A stretch of 64,000 nucleotides of DNA, from positions 423,397 through 487,396 of the forward strand of contig NZ_JQSG02000003.1 in assembly GCF_000754095.2 (NCBI RefSeq), read 5' to 3'. The notes beneath the pieces were generated by a model that was not told the DNA's origin, searched no databases, and saw only the letters and a list, made by a program, of their open reading frames with translations. Source of the stretch: Acidihalobacter prosperus (GTDB lineage: Bacteria > Pseudomonadota > Gammaproteobacteria > DSM-5130 > Acidihalobacteraceae). Position 1 is the stretch's first letter. Each line of letters starts with the position of its first letter. This document shows positions 27,094-36,600 of this stretch, piece by piece. The position numbers and the translations under genes are program-made.

Positions 27094-27342
27094 ATGAAGC
27101 AACGCGACCACAGACGGCACCATCCATGGCGCATGGCACTGCACCGCCGGATAGCGCTCTGGCTGGATATCCGGCGACAGCGCCGGATGCTGGAGCAGCT
27201 GCTGACCTACGACGACCACCTATTGGACGACCTGGGTTACCACCGCCAGGACCTGTTGGATGCCCTTGCGTTGCCCTGGCATGCGGACGCCCTCGCACGC
27301 CTCGCGCATTGGCGAGAAGCGCGGCGTAGCGGTCGGCGCTAG
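27094..27342 (+). CDS. DUF1127 (YjiS-like) small basic protein
   Basis: An 82-residue, Arg/His-rich protein. The DUF1127 core reads RQRRMLEQLLTYDDHLLDDLG, with the typical D-x2-LxDLGYHR segment. A GGGAG ribosome binding site lies at 27081-27085. DUF1127 proteins are small regulators, some linked to RNA or phosphate and carbon metabolism; the function here is unknown. It is divergent from the LrhA-like regulator, which may control it. Confidence 0.82.
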   Translation: MKQRDHRRHHPWRMALHRRIALWLDIRRQRRMLEQLLTYDDHLLDDLGYHRQDLLDALALPWHADALARLAHWREARRSGRR

Positions 27343-27349
27343 GGCCGGC

Positions 27350-28861
27350 TCAGCCGCCGCCCAGCGGGTGCCCGTTGAGCGTCAGGCTGCCGTTGCGATA
27401 GCCGAGATCGAGGGTGTAGGCGCCATCGTGCATGCCCAGCATGCCGTGCGCGCTGAGACTGTCCAGATATTGTTGGGAGGCCTGCGCCAGCTGGTAGGGC
27501 GGCACGCCCTGCCGGGCGAGGATCGATGCCGCGACATGGCGCGCCAGCACCGGCGGCGTGCTGAGCTTGAATTCGGCCACCAGATCCTGCGACAGGGTGG
27601 CGATCGAAGGCGTCAAGCCGCCTACAGGCTCAAGACTCGCACGACCGCTTGCGGTCACCCGGCCCTGCGGCGTGCCGACGTTCAGCTCGTCGAGCCGCAG
27701 CACCGGATGGTGAGCCAACAGCGCCTGTGCGGGCGGCATCATGACGAGCAGCAGGCGCTGCATCGCCTGCCGCGAGGCCGCCGTATCCTGTGGCCCCAGC
27801 CTCTGCTCGCTTTCGCGCAGGCGCTGCATCAGATCGACCAGGGCGGGAACATAGAGGTGATCCAGCGCGAGCGACATGCGCGCCGGCGTGTAGGACTGCC
27901 CGCCCACGTCCACCTTGTCGAGCTTCCACGACACCTGGGAATCGGTGTAGCCGCCCTTGGGGTCCGTGGACGAGGTGCTGATCTCGAAGCCCTGTACCGC
28001 CAGCCGCGGCGAAGTACCATCGCCATGACGGTTCAGCTTCATCGAGGCCAGGGACACGACCGCATCGCCCGCCGCGATGCCGCCGGCGAGATGGGTGTCC
28101 AACGCCATCTTCAGGCCGTTCATCTGCAAGTCCTGCGGTACGCGATTGCCATTGGGCATGTTGCTGGCCGATAACCCGCCCCACGACAAGGCCAGCTTGC
28201 CGATGGCCTGGCCGTCGACCATGCGCAGGTGATCGACGACCAGCATGACCGGATCGACGTGTAGCGCCGCATCCTGCGAGCCGCCTGAGATCGTCAGCTC
28301 GCCCGAGCGCCCAGCCCCGTGCAGCACCCCGTCGCGCTGGTGCAGCACGAGTTCGGAGGCGGACCAATGCAGCAGCGCGCCCTGACCGTCCTGCATGTTG
28401 CCGGCCGCCACGTGCAGGGTGAAATCGTTCCCGCCGGTCAGCGTGATCACGTCGCGCAGGCGATACTGACTGCCGGCCTTGCGCATCAGCCGCTCCAAGC
28501 CGTCGACGCGCGCGTCGACCACCGCGCCGACCGGCGTCAGACTCACGCCGTCGCGCCGCCAGGCGGCAAAGGGGAAGGGGCCGTAGGCGATATGCAGATG
28601 CAGGACGATCGGCCGCACCTCGCCCTGGCGCAGAGCCTTGAACGGGCGGTCGACCGGCTGCAGGGTAAGCGTGTCCGTCTGCGAAAACCATCGATGCGTG
28701 CCCGGCGCATAGCGAGCCTCGAACACGCCCTGCCCATTGATGCCGGCGACCACGGATGCGATCTGGCGGTCGACGATACGGTTGGTGTATAGCGGCCCGA
28801 AGGCGGCCGCGGCGACGAGCAGCGCGGCCAGCACGCCGAGCGATACGATGGCCTTCTTCAT
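27350..28861 (-). CDS. DUF945 (YdgA-like) family protein
   Basis: A 503-residue protein with an N-terminal signal anchor (MKKAIVSLGVLAALLVAAAAF) followed by a long beta-rich periplasmic region. It has the DUF945 opening YTNRIVDRQIASVVAGIN. AAGGAG six bases before the ATG supports the start. Family function is unknown; YdgA has been linked to the cell envelope. It is convergent with the DUF1127 gene 7 bp away. Confidence 0.8.
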   Translation of the reverse strand: MKKAIVSLGVLAALLVAAAAFGPLYTNRIVDRQIASVVAGINGQGVFEARYAPGTHRWFSQTDTLTLQPVDRPFKALRQGEVRPIVLHLHIAYGPFPFAAWRRDGVSLTPVGAVVDARVDGLERLMRKAGSQYRLRDVITLTGGNDFTLHVAAGNMQDGQGALLHWSASELVLHQRDGVLHGAGRSGELTISGGSQDAALHVDPVMLVVDHLRMVDGQAIGKLALSWGGLSASNMPNGNRVPQDLQMNGLKMALDTHLAGGIAAGDAVVSLASMKLNRHGDGTSPRLAVQGFEISTSSTDPKGGYTDSQVSWKLDKVDVGGQSYTPARMSLALDHLYVPALVDLMQRLRESEQRLGPQDTAASRQAMQRLLLVMMPPAQALLAHHPVLRLDELNVGTPQGRVTASGRASLEPVGGLTPSIATLSQDLVAEFKLSTPPVLARHVAASILARQGVPPYQLAQASQQYLDSLSAHGMLGMHDGAYTLDLGYRNGSLTLNGHPLGGG

Positions 28862-29042
28862 GGAAAGCTCCTTTGCGGATTTATTGTTCTAAGCGCATGC
28901 GGCCATCGGCCGCCCGTCATGATCACAGGTATTGTGTGGGCATGCGGCGGAGATGTGAACCCCCTCGGATAACCGGCAGGACGGGCGGGCCCCGGCACCG
29001 CCCCCCGCGGCACGCCTCGCGCCCAACCGACTGCGGGTGGGT

Positions 29043-29915
29043 TCATTTCAGCGGCAGGTACACGTCGGTGACCAGCTCGTGCTCCGGCGTTTCCGGCAAC
29101 AGGTTGAGGTAATGGAAAAACAGCGGGAAATCGCGCAGCTCCTCCCCGCTGGCCGGCAGCCAGTCGCGATAAAGATAATAGGCTGCCTCGCCCAGTCGCT
29201 GATGCGCACCGAGATGTCGGACCACGGCGCAGCGTCCGCCAGGTATCGTCTTGTTCACCACGCCCTGCGGATTATCCTCGGGAATCGCCTCGTCCACCGC
29301 GCCGCAGATATCGAACCGAAAGGCCTCCGGCGGCGTTGACGCGGGGTCGTCGTAGGCAATGCCGTAGGTGTTGCTGCTCGCAACCGGCGCAAGACCACTG
29401 GCCTTGCGCCAGGCGATGAATTGCAGGGCGGTTTCGTTCACGCCATCGGGCGCGCCGCGATGCGCTAGGGCCGCGACCGACGTATTCGGGAAATCCACGA
29501 TTTTCACTTGCATCATCCGAGTCCTCTCTCTCTTAGGAAATCGATAGCGTTGATGCCACGGCCGCCAGGCCGGACATTTCCGGAACTGAGAAGGCGTTTG
29601 GCCAAAGGCCTGCTTGAACGCCCGGGAGAACGACTCGGGATTTTCGAACCCGGCCTCAAGCGCGATATCGATGACCCGCGAACGATCATCGAACGCGAGC
29701 CGGTACGAGGCGCGCCTGAGCCGCATCAGCTGGATGTAACGTGTCACGCTGATGCCGGCATACTGCGAAAACTGCCGGTGGAAATGGAACTTCGAAAAAT
29801 TCGCCACCTGGCTCAGGCAATCGACGGACAACGCGTCCGACAGATGCCGGTCGATGTAGGCGAACACCCTTTCGAAGCGTTGCGCGTATGCGGCCGTCCG
29901 AGCGTCTTTCACCAT
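29043..29915 (-). CDS. AraC-family regulator with GyrI-like effector domain
   Basis: A 290-residue protein of the Rob/SoxS-like group. The N-terminal AraC DNA-binding domain (about 1-110) contains two HTH units (VDCLSQVANFSKFHFHRQF and VIDIALEAGFENPESFSRAFK). The C-terminal half (130-290) is a GyrI-like small-molecule-binding domain starting VKIVDFPNTSVAAL. The ATG at 29915 is preferred because GAGGAGGAGG precedes it; the longer frame to 30248 lacks such support. Such regulators often sense drugs or amphipathic compounds. No target gene is evident next to it. Confidence 0.85.
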   Translation of the reverse strand: MVKDARTAAYAQRFERVFAYIDRHLSDALSVDCLSQVANFSKFHFHRQFSQYAGISVTRYIQLMRLRRASYRLAFDDRSRVIDIALEAGFENPESFSRAFKQAFGQTPSQFRKCPAWRPWHQRYRFPKRERTRMMQVKIVDFPNTSVAALAHRGAPDGVNETALQFIAWRKASGLAPVASSNTYGIAYDDPASTPPEAFRFDICGAVDEAIPEDNPQGVVNKTIPGGRCAVVRHLGAHQRLGEAAYYLYRDWLPASGEELRDFPLFFHYLNLLPETPEHELVTDVYLPLK

Positions 29916-30187
29916 CCTCCTCCTCGATCCGGCCTTCACTATGCCCGTCGGAGGCCGCCGCATCCTGACCGATCTTGCTGGATTGCCGCCGGCGTTGCTC
30001 CAGCCCTGGCACGCGGCGGAATGCCCCGAATACTCAGCCGACACGCAAGCGCGTGGCAAGCGGTTCAAGTCGTCGATCGCGGAGGAGAAGGCGTCTTGTC
30101 GACGCCGTGTGGTTGCATGATGATCCATCCGATCTCCCGCCGACGGACGGCGGCGGGAGATCGGGCGGCCGTGGTGGCCGCCCTCGC

Positions 30188-30418
30188 CTACATCAGGCCC
30201 AACAACGCGCCCAACGGAGGCAGATAGGCGCCCATCGCCCGCAGCCACATCGGCATGTGCGTGTGCGCGCCCATTTCGATGATATTCGACAGATAACCGA
30301 TCGCGCCTACGGTCAGCGCCATGATCATGATCGTCCGGCCTGCCCCGGCATCCACTGCGCCCAGATCGATAACCCCGGCGTCGGAGGTCTGATTGAAATC
30401 GGCGGTTTTAGCATCCAT
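30188..30418 (-). CDS. Small hypothetical membrane protein
   Basis: A 76-residue protein with one clear hydrophobic helix (TIMIMALTVGAIGYLSNIIEM) and a second weaker one at the C-terminus (AMGAYLPPLGALLGLM). The ATG at 30418 is preferred because GGAG is six bases upstream; an ATG at 30424 is possible. I do not recognise the family. It lies among other small membrane proteins on the same strand. Confidence 0.5.
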   Translation of the reverse strand: MDAKTADFNQTSDAGVIDLGAVDAGAGRTIMIMALTVGAIGYLSNIIEMGAHTHMPMWLRAMGAYLPPLGALLGLM

Positions 30419-30664
30419 GGCCATCTCCAGATGGTGAGCCCGGCCCTGGCGCGGCGGCGTGACCACCTGTCGCTCGCCAGAACCTTGTTATTCAGGATGC
30501 CGCCCCGCGCAACACGGGCCACCATCCTGCCCCTTGTCGAGCACCAGCCAGTTGTCGTAATCGGTATTTGGTTGGTCTGACCCTCGATCGCGAGCAATCT
30601 ACCATATGCCGCGTGGAAAGCGATAATTTTTATCGATACCCATACGCATCCGATCCTCCCCTCC
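30419..30664. other. Gene-free stretch
   Basis: Between two small minus-strand genes, about 250 bp. 30590-30640 is moderately AT-rich and may hold a promoter for 30188-30418. No gene or RNA is supported here. Confidence 0.35.
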
Positions 30665-30700
30665 AAGAAAACAGGCCCGGCATCGTGCCGGGCCTGCTTG
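30665..30700 (-). terminator. Intrinsic terminator after the small membrane gene
   Basis: CAGGCCCGGCA (30672-30682) and TGCCGGGCCTG (30686-30696) form a perfect 11-bp stem with a three-base loop. Read on the minus strand it is followed by TTTTCTT. It lies about 40 bp after the stop of the small membrane protein gene ending at 30734. Confidence 0.75.
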
Positions 30701-30733
30701 CGGAACGAACCGCCGGTCCTGTTCCCGCGTCCC

Positions 30734-30910
30734 TCACTCAGGTCCGCTACGCACCCCCACAAAGGCCGCCCAGGTGAAAAACACCACCACGACCGCCAGC
30801 GTGCCCGTGCCGAGTGCGCCGGTCGTCAAGCCGGTCGAGGCCAGCACGCCGGTCGCGATGGCGAGGCCGATGATGGTCAGAATCACGATTACCGTACTTA
30901 CGAGTGGCAT
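30734..30910 (-). CDS. Small two-helix membrane protein
   Basis: A 58-residue protein consisting of two hydrophobic segments (VSTVIVILTIIGLAIATGVLA and GTLAVVVVFFTWAAFVGV) with a Gly/Thr turn. The ATG at 30910 has GGAGGG about nine bases upstream; the ATG at 30925 would overlap that site. An intrinsic terminator follows. The family is not recognised. Confidence 0.5.
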   Translation of the reverse strand: MPLVSTVIVILTIIGLAIATGVLASTGLTTGALGTGTLAVVVVFFTWAAFVGVRSGPE

Positions 30911-31109
30911 CGCAGTACCCTCCATGCAGGTAGATGACGAACCCGCGCCGATGGGTCGACATCGCTCACCGTAGGGTTCGGCCGTCCCGGCGGCCTCGTA
31001 ACGTGCAACTAGAGGCCGCAGGACTGCATGGAGTATAGACAGCGCCAGTCACATCGGCCGGCCGCCCCCCCGGCGGCGGGCCTTGCCTCGAACCGACCAG
31101 GCGCCAAGG

Positions 31110-31730
31110 TCACGGCATGCAGGCAAAGAAATCCCGCAGGACACCCCAGGTCAACGCCAGTGCCACGAACAGATAGGCAACCACCGGTAGCCAGAACAGC
31201 AGCCGGGTGAACACGTTTCGCCCATCCTCCGCCTCGAATGTGGCGGGAAACGGGCCGTTCAATACATGGTGATGCACCGCCTGGACGACCAGCACCCACA
31301 TGAAGGCCGCCACCGGCGCCATCAACACACTGTCTGGCAGGTGCAGCGCAAACACCTGATTCGAGATATTGAGGAAAAACACGATGACCAGGAGGAACGC
31401 CGCGGTCTTAAGATAACCCAGAGGCCTTTTGAGAACATGCGTGACCTCGCCCTTGCGCAGCTTGAAGATGCATCCGCAGCGGGTGCAACTCACCTCCCCG
31501 GAACGCCGTGCGGTCGGCAGACCGCAATGTGGGCACCGGCTCGTCGGTTCCGAAAATCGGGCAGTGTCCAGTTTTTTGCGCACTTTTGTTTGGGCGGTGC
31601 TCAGGCGGTGGTCGATTCCGGCTCGGTTTCGAACAGCGCTGCATGTTCCAAGTAGCGCCGTGTTCCCCATTTCGCGCCTGCCATGTGTCGCATACGATAC
31701 GTCATCACGTTCCGGTTGCGTCAACGGCAT
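31110..31730 (-). CDS. Zinc-ribbon membrane protein, hypothetical
   Basis: A protein of about 206 residues. A central zinc ribbon has the form CPHCG-x12-CTRCGC (two CxxC pairs), followed by three to four hydrophobic helices (for example LKTAAFLLVIVFFLN and LLFWLPVVAYLFVALAL). The ATG at 31730 overlaps the DUF4197 stop (TGATG), so translation is probably coupled. The first 60 residues look poorly conserved and the true start may be further in, for example the Met at 31670. Function unknown. Confidence 0.55.
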   Translation of the reverse strand: MPLTQPERDDVSYATHGRREMGNTALLGTCSAVRNRAGIDHRLSTAQTKVRKKLDTARFSEPTSRCPHCGLPTARRSGEVSCTRCGCIFKLRKGEVTHVLKRPLGYLKTAAFLLVIVFFLNISNQVFALHLPDSVLMAPVAAFMWVLVVQAVHHHVLNGPFPATFEAEDGRNVFTRLLFWLPVVAYLFVALALTWGVLRDFFACMP

Positions 31731-32512
31731 CAACGCACGGTGGCGAAGACCTTTCGCAGCAGTGCGCTCGTCCGCGCCACGGGTTGCGTACGAATCGCCT
31801 TCTCTTCCGACGCGATTTTCAGGAACAGGCCATCCAGCGCCTTTTGCGTGATGTAGTCGTCCAGGTTGGTATTGCCCACGAACATCTGCGCCATTGGCCC
31901 CGCTCGGGCCATCATGTCTTTGTACGCCAGTGTCACGCCCACCTTGTTCGTGGCCCGCGCGATGATCGGCCGCAGACGCGCAAACAGCTCGGCGCCCGAG
32001 GTACGCCGAAAATACTCGGTGGCCGCATCGTCAGGCCCCTGCAGAATCTGCTGCGCGTCCCGCAGGGTCATCTGCCTGATCGCCCCGGCAAACACTTCCG
32101 CCGCCTGCGGCACGGCCTGTTCCGCCGCATGATTCATGGTCGCCACGAATTCGTCCGCCAAGGCCTGCTGGTGGAATTGGCGCAACAGATTCGCGACCTG
32201 CTCCAGGCTGGGAGGCAAAGGAATTCTCACCGCCGCATCGTCGAGAAACCCATTCCGCTGTCCAAGCCGATCGATCGCCACGTTGACGCCCTTGGACAAG
32301 GCCTCCTTGATGCCGCGGGACATTTCGCTGTGCGTCAGAGCCGTAACCGGCGGATTGCTCAGGGTACCGGATGAGGTCGCATCAGAGCCATTCAGAAAAC
32401 TCCCGAGCGAGTTCAGCAGGTCATTCTGCATGCTAGCTCGTGCTAGCGAAATAGGCGCAAGCACTGCGATTATCGAACTTAGAATTATTGCGGAATTTTT
32501 TCGCGAGCCCAT
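31730..32512 (-). CDS. DUF4197 family exported protein
   Basis: A 260-residue protein with a signal peptide (ILSSIIAVLAPISLARA) and a DUF4197 domain. The family pattern is visible in EMSRGIKEALSKGVNVAIDRLG, LPPSLEQVANLLRQF and the C-terminal LDDYITQKALDGLF. Members are periplasmic or lipid-anchored with unknown function. It is coupled to the zinc-ribbon gene downstream. Confidence 0.8.
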   Translation of the reverse strand: MGSRKNSAIILSSIIAVLAPISLARASMQNDLLNSLGSFLNGSDATSSGTLSNPPVTALTHSEMSRGIKEALSKGVNVAIDRLGQRNGFLDDAAVRIPLPPSLEQVANLLRQFHQQALADEFVATMNHAAEQAVPQAAEVFAGAIRQMTLRDAQQILQGPDDAATEYFRRTSGAELFARLRPIIARATNKVGVTLAYKDMMARAGPMAQMFVGNTNLDDYITQKALDGLFLKIASEEKAIRTQPVARTSALLRKVFATVR

Positions 32513-32661
32513 AAATACCTGCTATCAGATTAATTTCGGGTCATGCCGAGCATTCAATCACCCGCGTCATACTATTCAGTACTTGCGCATCAACTTCCGA
32601 GTAATACACTTCTAATCTACAGTTTATGTGTGGCAAATGGATATGACGAGGTTAATATTAT

Positions 32662-33507
32662 TCAATCCAAACTCACTTCGCAGGTCCAAACAAGCTGATT
32701 TATGTTAGTTTCGATTACCGCCAACCATAGCGTACCACCGCGCCTGGTAATACTCATAGTAAAGCTAGGATTGCTCCGTATCGTCTTACCTTTTTCCCGT
32801 TCAACCCATTTATCAAACTCTTCAAATTGAATCAAAATGTAGTCGTGTATCTTCCATGTTCTGCTGCTATCTCCCGAGCAAAACAATCCACCACCCGGCC
32901 CCATATACACCGCACCATCATCAAGGTAGATAAAAGCATTAGCATTGTGTTTGCGTATAAAGGCATGCTGTGCGTCAGCATGCCCTAAGCCATCCGAAGC
33001 AACACCTTCTATCCTGTATCGTTGTATTGTGGATGGCCAATTATTGTGCAGAATCTGAATTGTATCTTTATCGACCCAAAGGCGATGCCGAGGCACTATT
33101 TTAATAAAATAAGCGTTCGATTCATCGAAGCGCGCATACAATAATGATTTTCCATGTTTATTTTCCCCGAAACCCAGATGCAAGTGATAAATCCCCCAAT
33201 CATTTAGCAATTTATCATTAAAGCTTGCTTTATTTAAAAATTTACTCATATGCGGCTGCAATGCATCCCCCGAAATAATTATTCGCTCAATCTCAGCTAA
33301 TCCAGATACCAGCTCATTAGGACACTCAAACTCCATGCTCTTTAGAATTCGCCTTGGCTTTGGCGATACGGATCGCCTCAACCAATTGAGATAAGCAAAG
33401 GGTATTTTTTCATAAGGCACATCAGCATATTTAACGCCATTACGCTCAAACTCTGAGCGTATGAGCGCAATAAAATTATCCCAAAGATCTGGAAACTTAT
33501 TATCCAT
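32662..33507 (-). CDS. Unknown protein in AT-rich insert
   Basis: A 281-residue soluble protein without signal peptide or membrane helix. Codon use is strikingly AT-rich compared with all neighbours, which indicates recent transfer. A His-rich motif DWGIYHLHLG sits near the middle, followed by LYARFDESNAYFIKIVPRHRLW and a NWP motif; these look like conserved elements of an uncharacterised family. The ATG at 33507 and GTG at 33510 are both possible. I cannot name its function; a defence- or toxin-type role is conceivable for such isolated islands but is not shown. Confidence 0.6.
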   Translation of the reverse strand: MDNKFPDLWDNFIALIRSEFERNGVKYADVPYEKIPFAYLNWLRRSVSPKPRRILKSMEFECPNELVSGLAEIERIIISGDALQPHMSKFLNKASFNDKLLNDWGIYHLHLGFGENKHGKSLLYARFDESNAYFIKIVPRHRLWVDKDTIQILHNNWPSTIQRYRIEGVASDGLGHADAQHAFIRKHNANAFIYLDDGAVYMGPGGGLFCSGDSSRTWKIHDYILIQFEEFDKWVEREKGKTIRSNPSFTMSITRRGGTLWLAVIETNINQLVWTCEVSLD

Positions 33508-33678
33508 CACAAGAAATGATTGGCTTGGCTAGATCAGAATAACGCCCACATGGTATTCGGCGTGATTTCTTATGGCTAGTTCATCAGAATTGGGACCGCT
33601 TAACTTATCCCGTTCTAAATTTTTGCCATTAAATACTCCCTCATATAGAACACCTACGCGACATGATCGCTAGCAAGT
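33508..33678. other. AT-rich gap before hrpA end
   Basis: AT-rich sequence continuing from the transferred gene. No gene, repeat or terminator could be supported. The composition change at about 33660, where the hrpA coding region begins, probably marks the island edge. Confidence 0.35.
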
Positions 33679-36600
33679 TCATCTGGAGATATTTTCCATC
33701 TCCTTCCACCGCTTCTCCAACCTCGCCACCGATACCGGCCGCGGCGTGCCCAGTTCCTGCGCAAACAGCGATACGCGCAGTTCCTCGATCTGCCAGCGGA
33801 AATCGCGCAGGGCTTCGCTGACGTTTTTGCCGTCGCCCCAGCGCTGCTTGCAGCGCGCCCAGAGGGGTTCGATTTCCACGCGCAGGCGGCGGTCCTTGTC
33901 GGGCTGCTGCTTCAGGCGTTCCAGGCGGCGCTCGACGGCCTTGAGGTAGCGCGGGAGGTGTGGGCGGTATTCGACCGGCGTGTCGCGGATGAAACCGGGG
34001 TGGATGAGGTGGCCGAGCTGGTCGCTGATGTCGGCGGCGGCCTCGATCCAGCTCAGCGGGACGTTGCCCTTGAGGCTCTGACGGATGCGATGAAAGGCGG
34101 CGAGCGCATCGCTCATGCGCTCGGCGAGCTGGGTGGCAGCGGTGACGATCTCGCTGCGCCCCGCCTCGACGCGCGCGGTGAACTCGGCCTCGCTGCGCGG
34201 CAGCGGCTCGGCGAGGAACAGATCTTCGAGCACGGCGTCGATGAGGTCGTCCTTGAGCGCGTCGCAGCGGCCGACGGCGGCGAAGTGCAGACACATCGTC
34301 TGCGCGTGCGGGAGCTGCTTGTGCAGGTATTTGACCGGCTCGCGCAACACGAGCCGCAGCAGGCCGAGCAGGCCCTCGCGATGCGCGCGCTCGGCGCTCG
34401 CCGCGCTGTCCAGTATGCGTAGCGCGACCCGGTCGCCCTCGCGCACCAGCGCCGGGTAGCCCTTGAGCGCGAGGCCGTGCTGCTCGATGTCGACGCTCTC
34501 GGGCAGGTCGCCGAAATCCCAGGCGGTAATCTCGTCGCGCTCCAGCGTCTGCGTCGGCAGGGCCTCGAAGGTCTGCTGCACGCGCCCCTCCAGCGTATCG
34601 GCCAACGCGCCGAGATCGCGCCCGGCTGCGAGCGTCTTGCCCTTGCCGTCGATCACCTCGAAGCGCATGCGCAGGTGGTCCGGCAGCGCGGCCGTATCCC
34701 AGGCCTCCGGCGGCACCTCGACGCCGGTCATGCGCTGGAGCTGGTGCGCCAACGCGCCGGTCAGCCCGCCCTCGCCGAACGCGAGCGATTGCGCGCAGGC
34801 GCGGGCGAAGTCCGGCGCGGGCACGAAGTGCTTGCGCAGCGCCTTGGGCAGGCCGCGGATCAGTGCCGCGAGCTTGTCCTCCAGCAGGCCGGGCACCAGC
34901 CATTCGCAGCGTGCCGCGTCGATCTGGCGCAGCGCGGCGAGCGGCACGGTGAGGGTCACGCCGTCGTCCTCGCCGCCCGGTTCCAGGCGATAGCGCAGCG
35001 GCAGCGCGAGGCCGGGCCCGGCGGCGAGGCGATCCGGGAAGCGCTCGGCCGTAATGTCGTCGGCGCCGTGCTGCATCAGCGCCTCGCGCGTGAGGTACAG
35101 CAGCCTGGGGTTGCCGCGCTCGGCCTGCTCGCGCCAGCGCTCGAAGGCCTTGCCGTTGTTGATCTCGGCCGGCACGCGGCGATCGTAGAACTCGAACAGC
35201 ACATGTTCGTCGACCAGGATGTCCGGCCGGCGGGCCTTGGCCTCCAGTTCCTCGACCTCCTCGATCAGCGCGCGGTTGTGCGCGAGAAAGCCGCCGCGGC
35301 TGCGGAATTCGCCGTAGACCAGGGCATGGCGGATGAACAGCTCGCGCGCCTCGGCGGGATGGGTGCGCGCATAGTCCACGCGCTTGCGCGGCTGGACGAC
35401 GAGGCCGTAGAGCGTGAGCCGGTCGAAGGCGCCGACGCGCGCCGGGCGCTGCTCCCAGTGCGGCTCGAAGATGTGGTGCTTGATGAGATGCGCGCCGAGC
35501 TGCTCGATCCACTCCGGCTTGATGCTGGCGACGGTGCGCGCGTAGGTGCGCGCGGTCTCCGCGATCTCCGCGGCCATCAGCCACTTGGGCCCGCGCTTGT
35601 GCAGCCCGGAGCCGGGGAAGATGTGGAACCTGCGGTTGCGCGTGCCGAGATAGGCGTGCTTGTCGCGGTCGTCCTCGGACTTGAAGCCGACGTGCGCGAG
35701 CAGGCCGGCGAGCAGGGCGCGGTGGATGGCGTCGTACTCGGCCGGCTGCTGGTTCTCGCGAAAGCCCATCTCGCTGAGCTGGCCATGCAGTTGGCGCCAG
35801 GTCTCGATCCATTCGCGCAGGCGCATCCACGACAGGAACTCGCGCTGGCAGAGCTTGCGCAGCTGCGACTTCGAGTGATGGCGGGCCTGCTCGTGGTAGT
35901 GCTCCCAGAGCCTGAGGTAGGCAAGGAAGTCGGAACGTTCGTCGCGGAAGCGCTTGTGCGCCTCGTCGGCGGCCTGCTGGCGGTCAGCCGGGCGTTCACG
36001 CGGGTCCTGCACGGCGAGCGCGGCGACGATCACCAGCACCTCGCGCAGCGCGCCCTCGCGCTCGGCGGCGAGCAGCATGCGGCCGAGGCGCGGGTCCACC
36101 GGCAGCCGCGCGAGACGCCGACCGACGTCGGTGAGGCGCTGCTGGGCGTCCACCGCGTGCAGCTCCTCGAGCAGCAGGTAGCCGTCCCTGACCAAGCGCG
36201 GGTCGGGCGGGTCGATGAACGGGAAGTCGGCGACCTCGCCGAGGCCGAGCGCGGCCATCTGCAGTACCACGGCGGCGAGGTTGGTACGCTGGATCTCGGG
36301 GTCGGTGAACGCCGGACGGGAGGCGAAATCCTCCTCGCTGTAGAGGCGGATGCACACGCCCGGCCCGACGCGCCCGCAGCGGCCCTTGCGCTGGTCGGCC
36401 GAGGCCTGCGAAACGGGCTCGATGGGCAGGCGCTGCAGCTTGGCGCGCCAGGAATAGCGCGAGATGCGCGCGGTGCCGGCGTCGACCACGTAGCGGATGC
36501 CGGGCACGGTGAGCGAGGTCTCGGCGACGTTGGTGGCGAGCACGATGCGCCGCCCGCCGTGCGCCTCGAACACGCGATGCTGTTCGGCGGCGGATAGCCG

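Noticed and set aside
29916-30248. Long N-terminal extension of the AraC regulator
   Set aside because: GAGGAGGAGG precedes the ATG at 29915, where the AraC domain begins; the extension is unlike the family.
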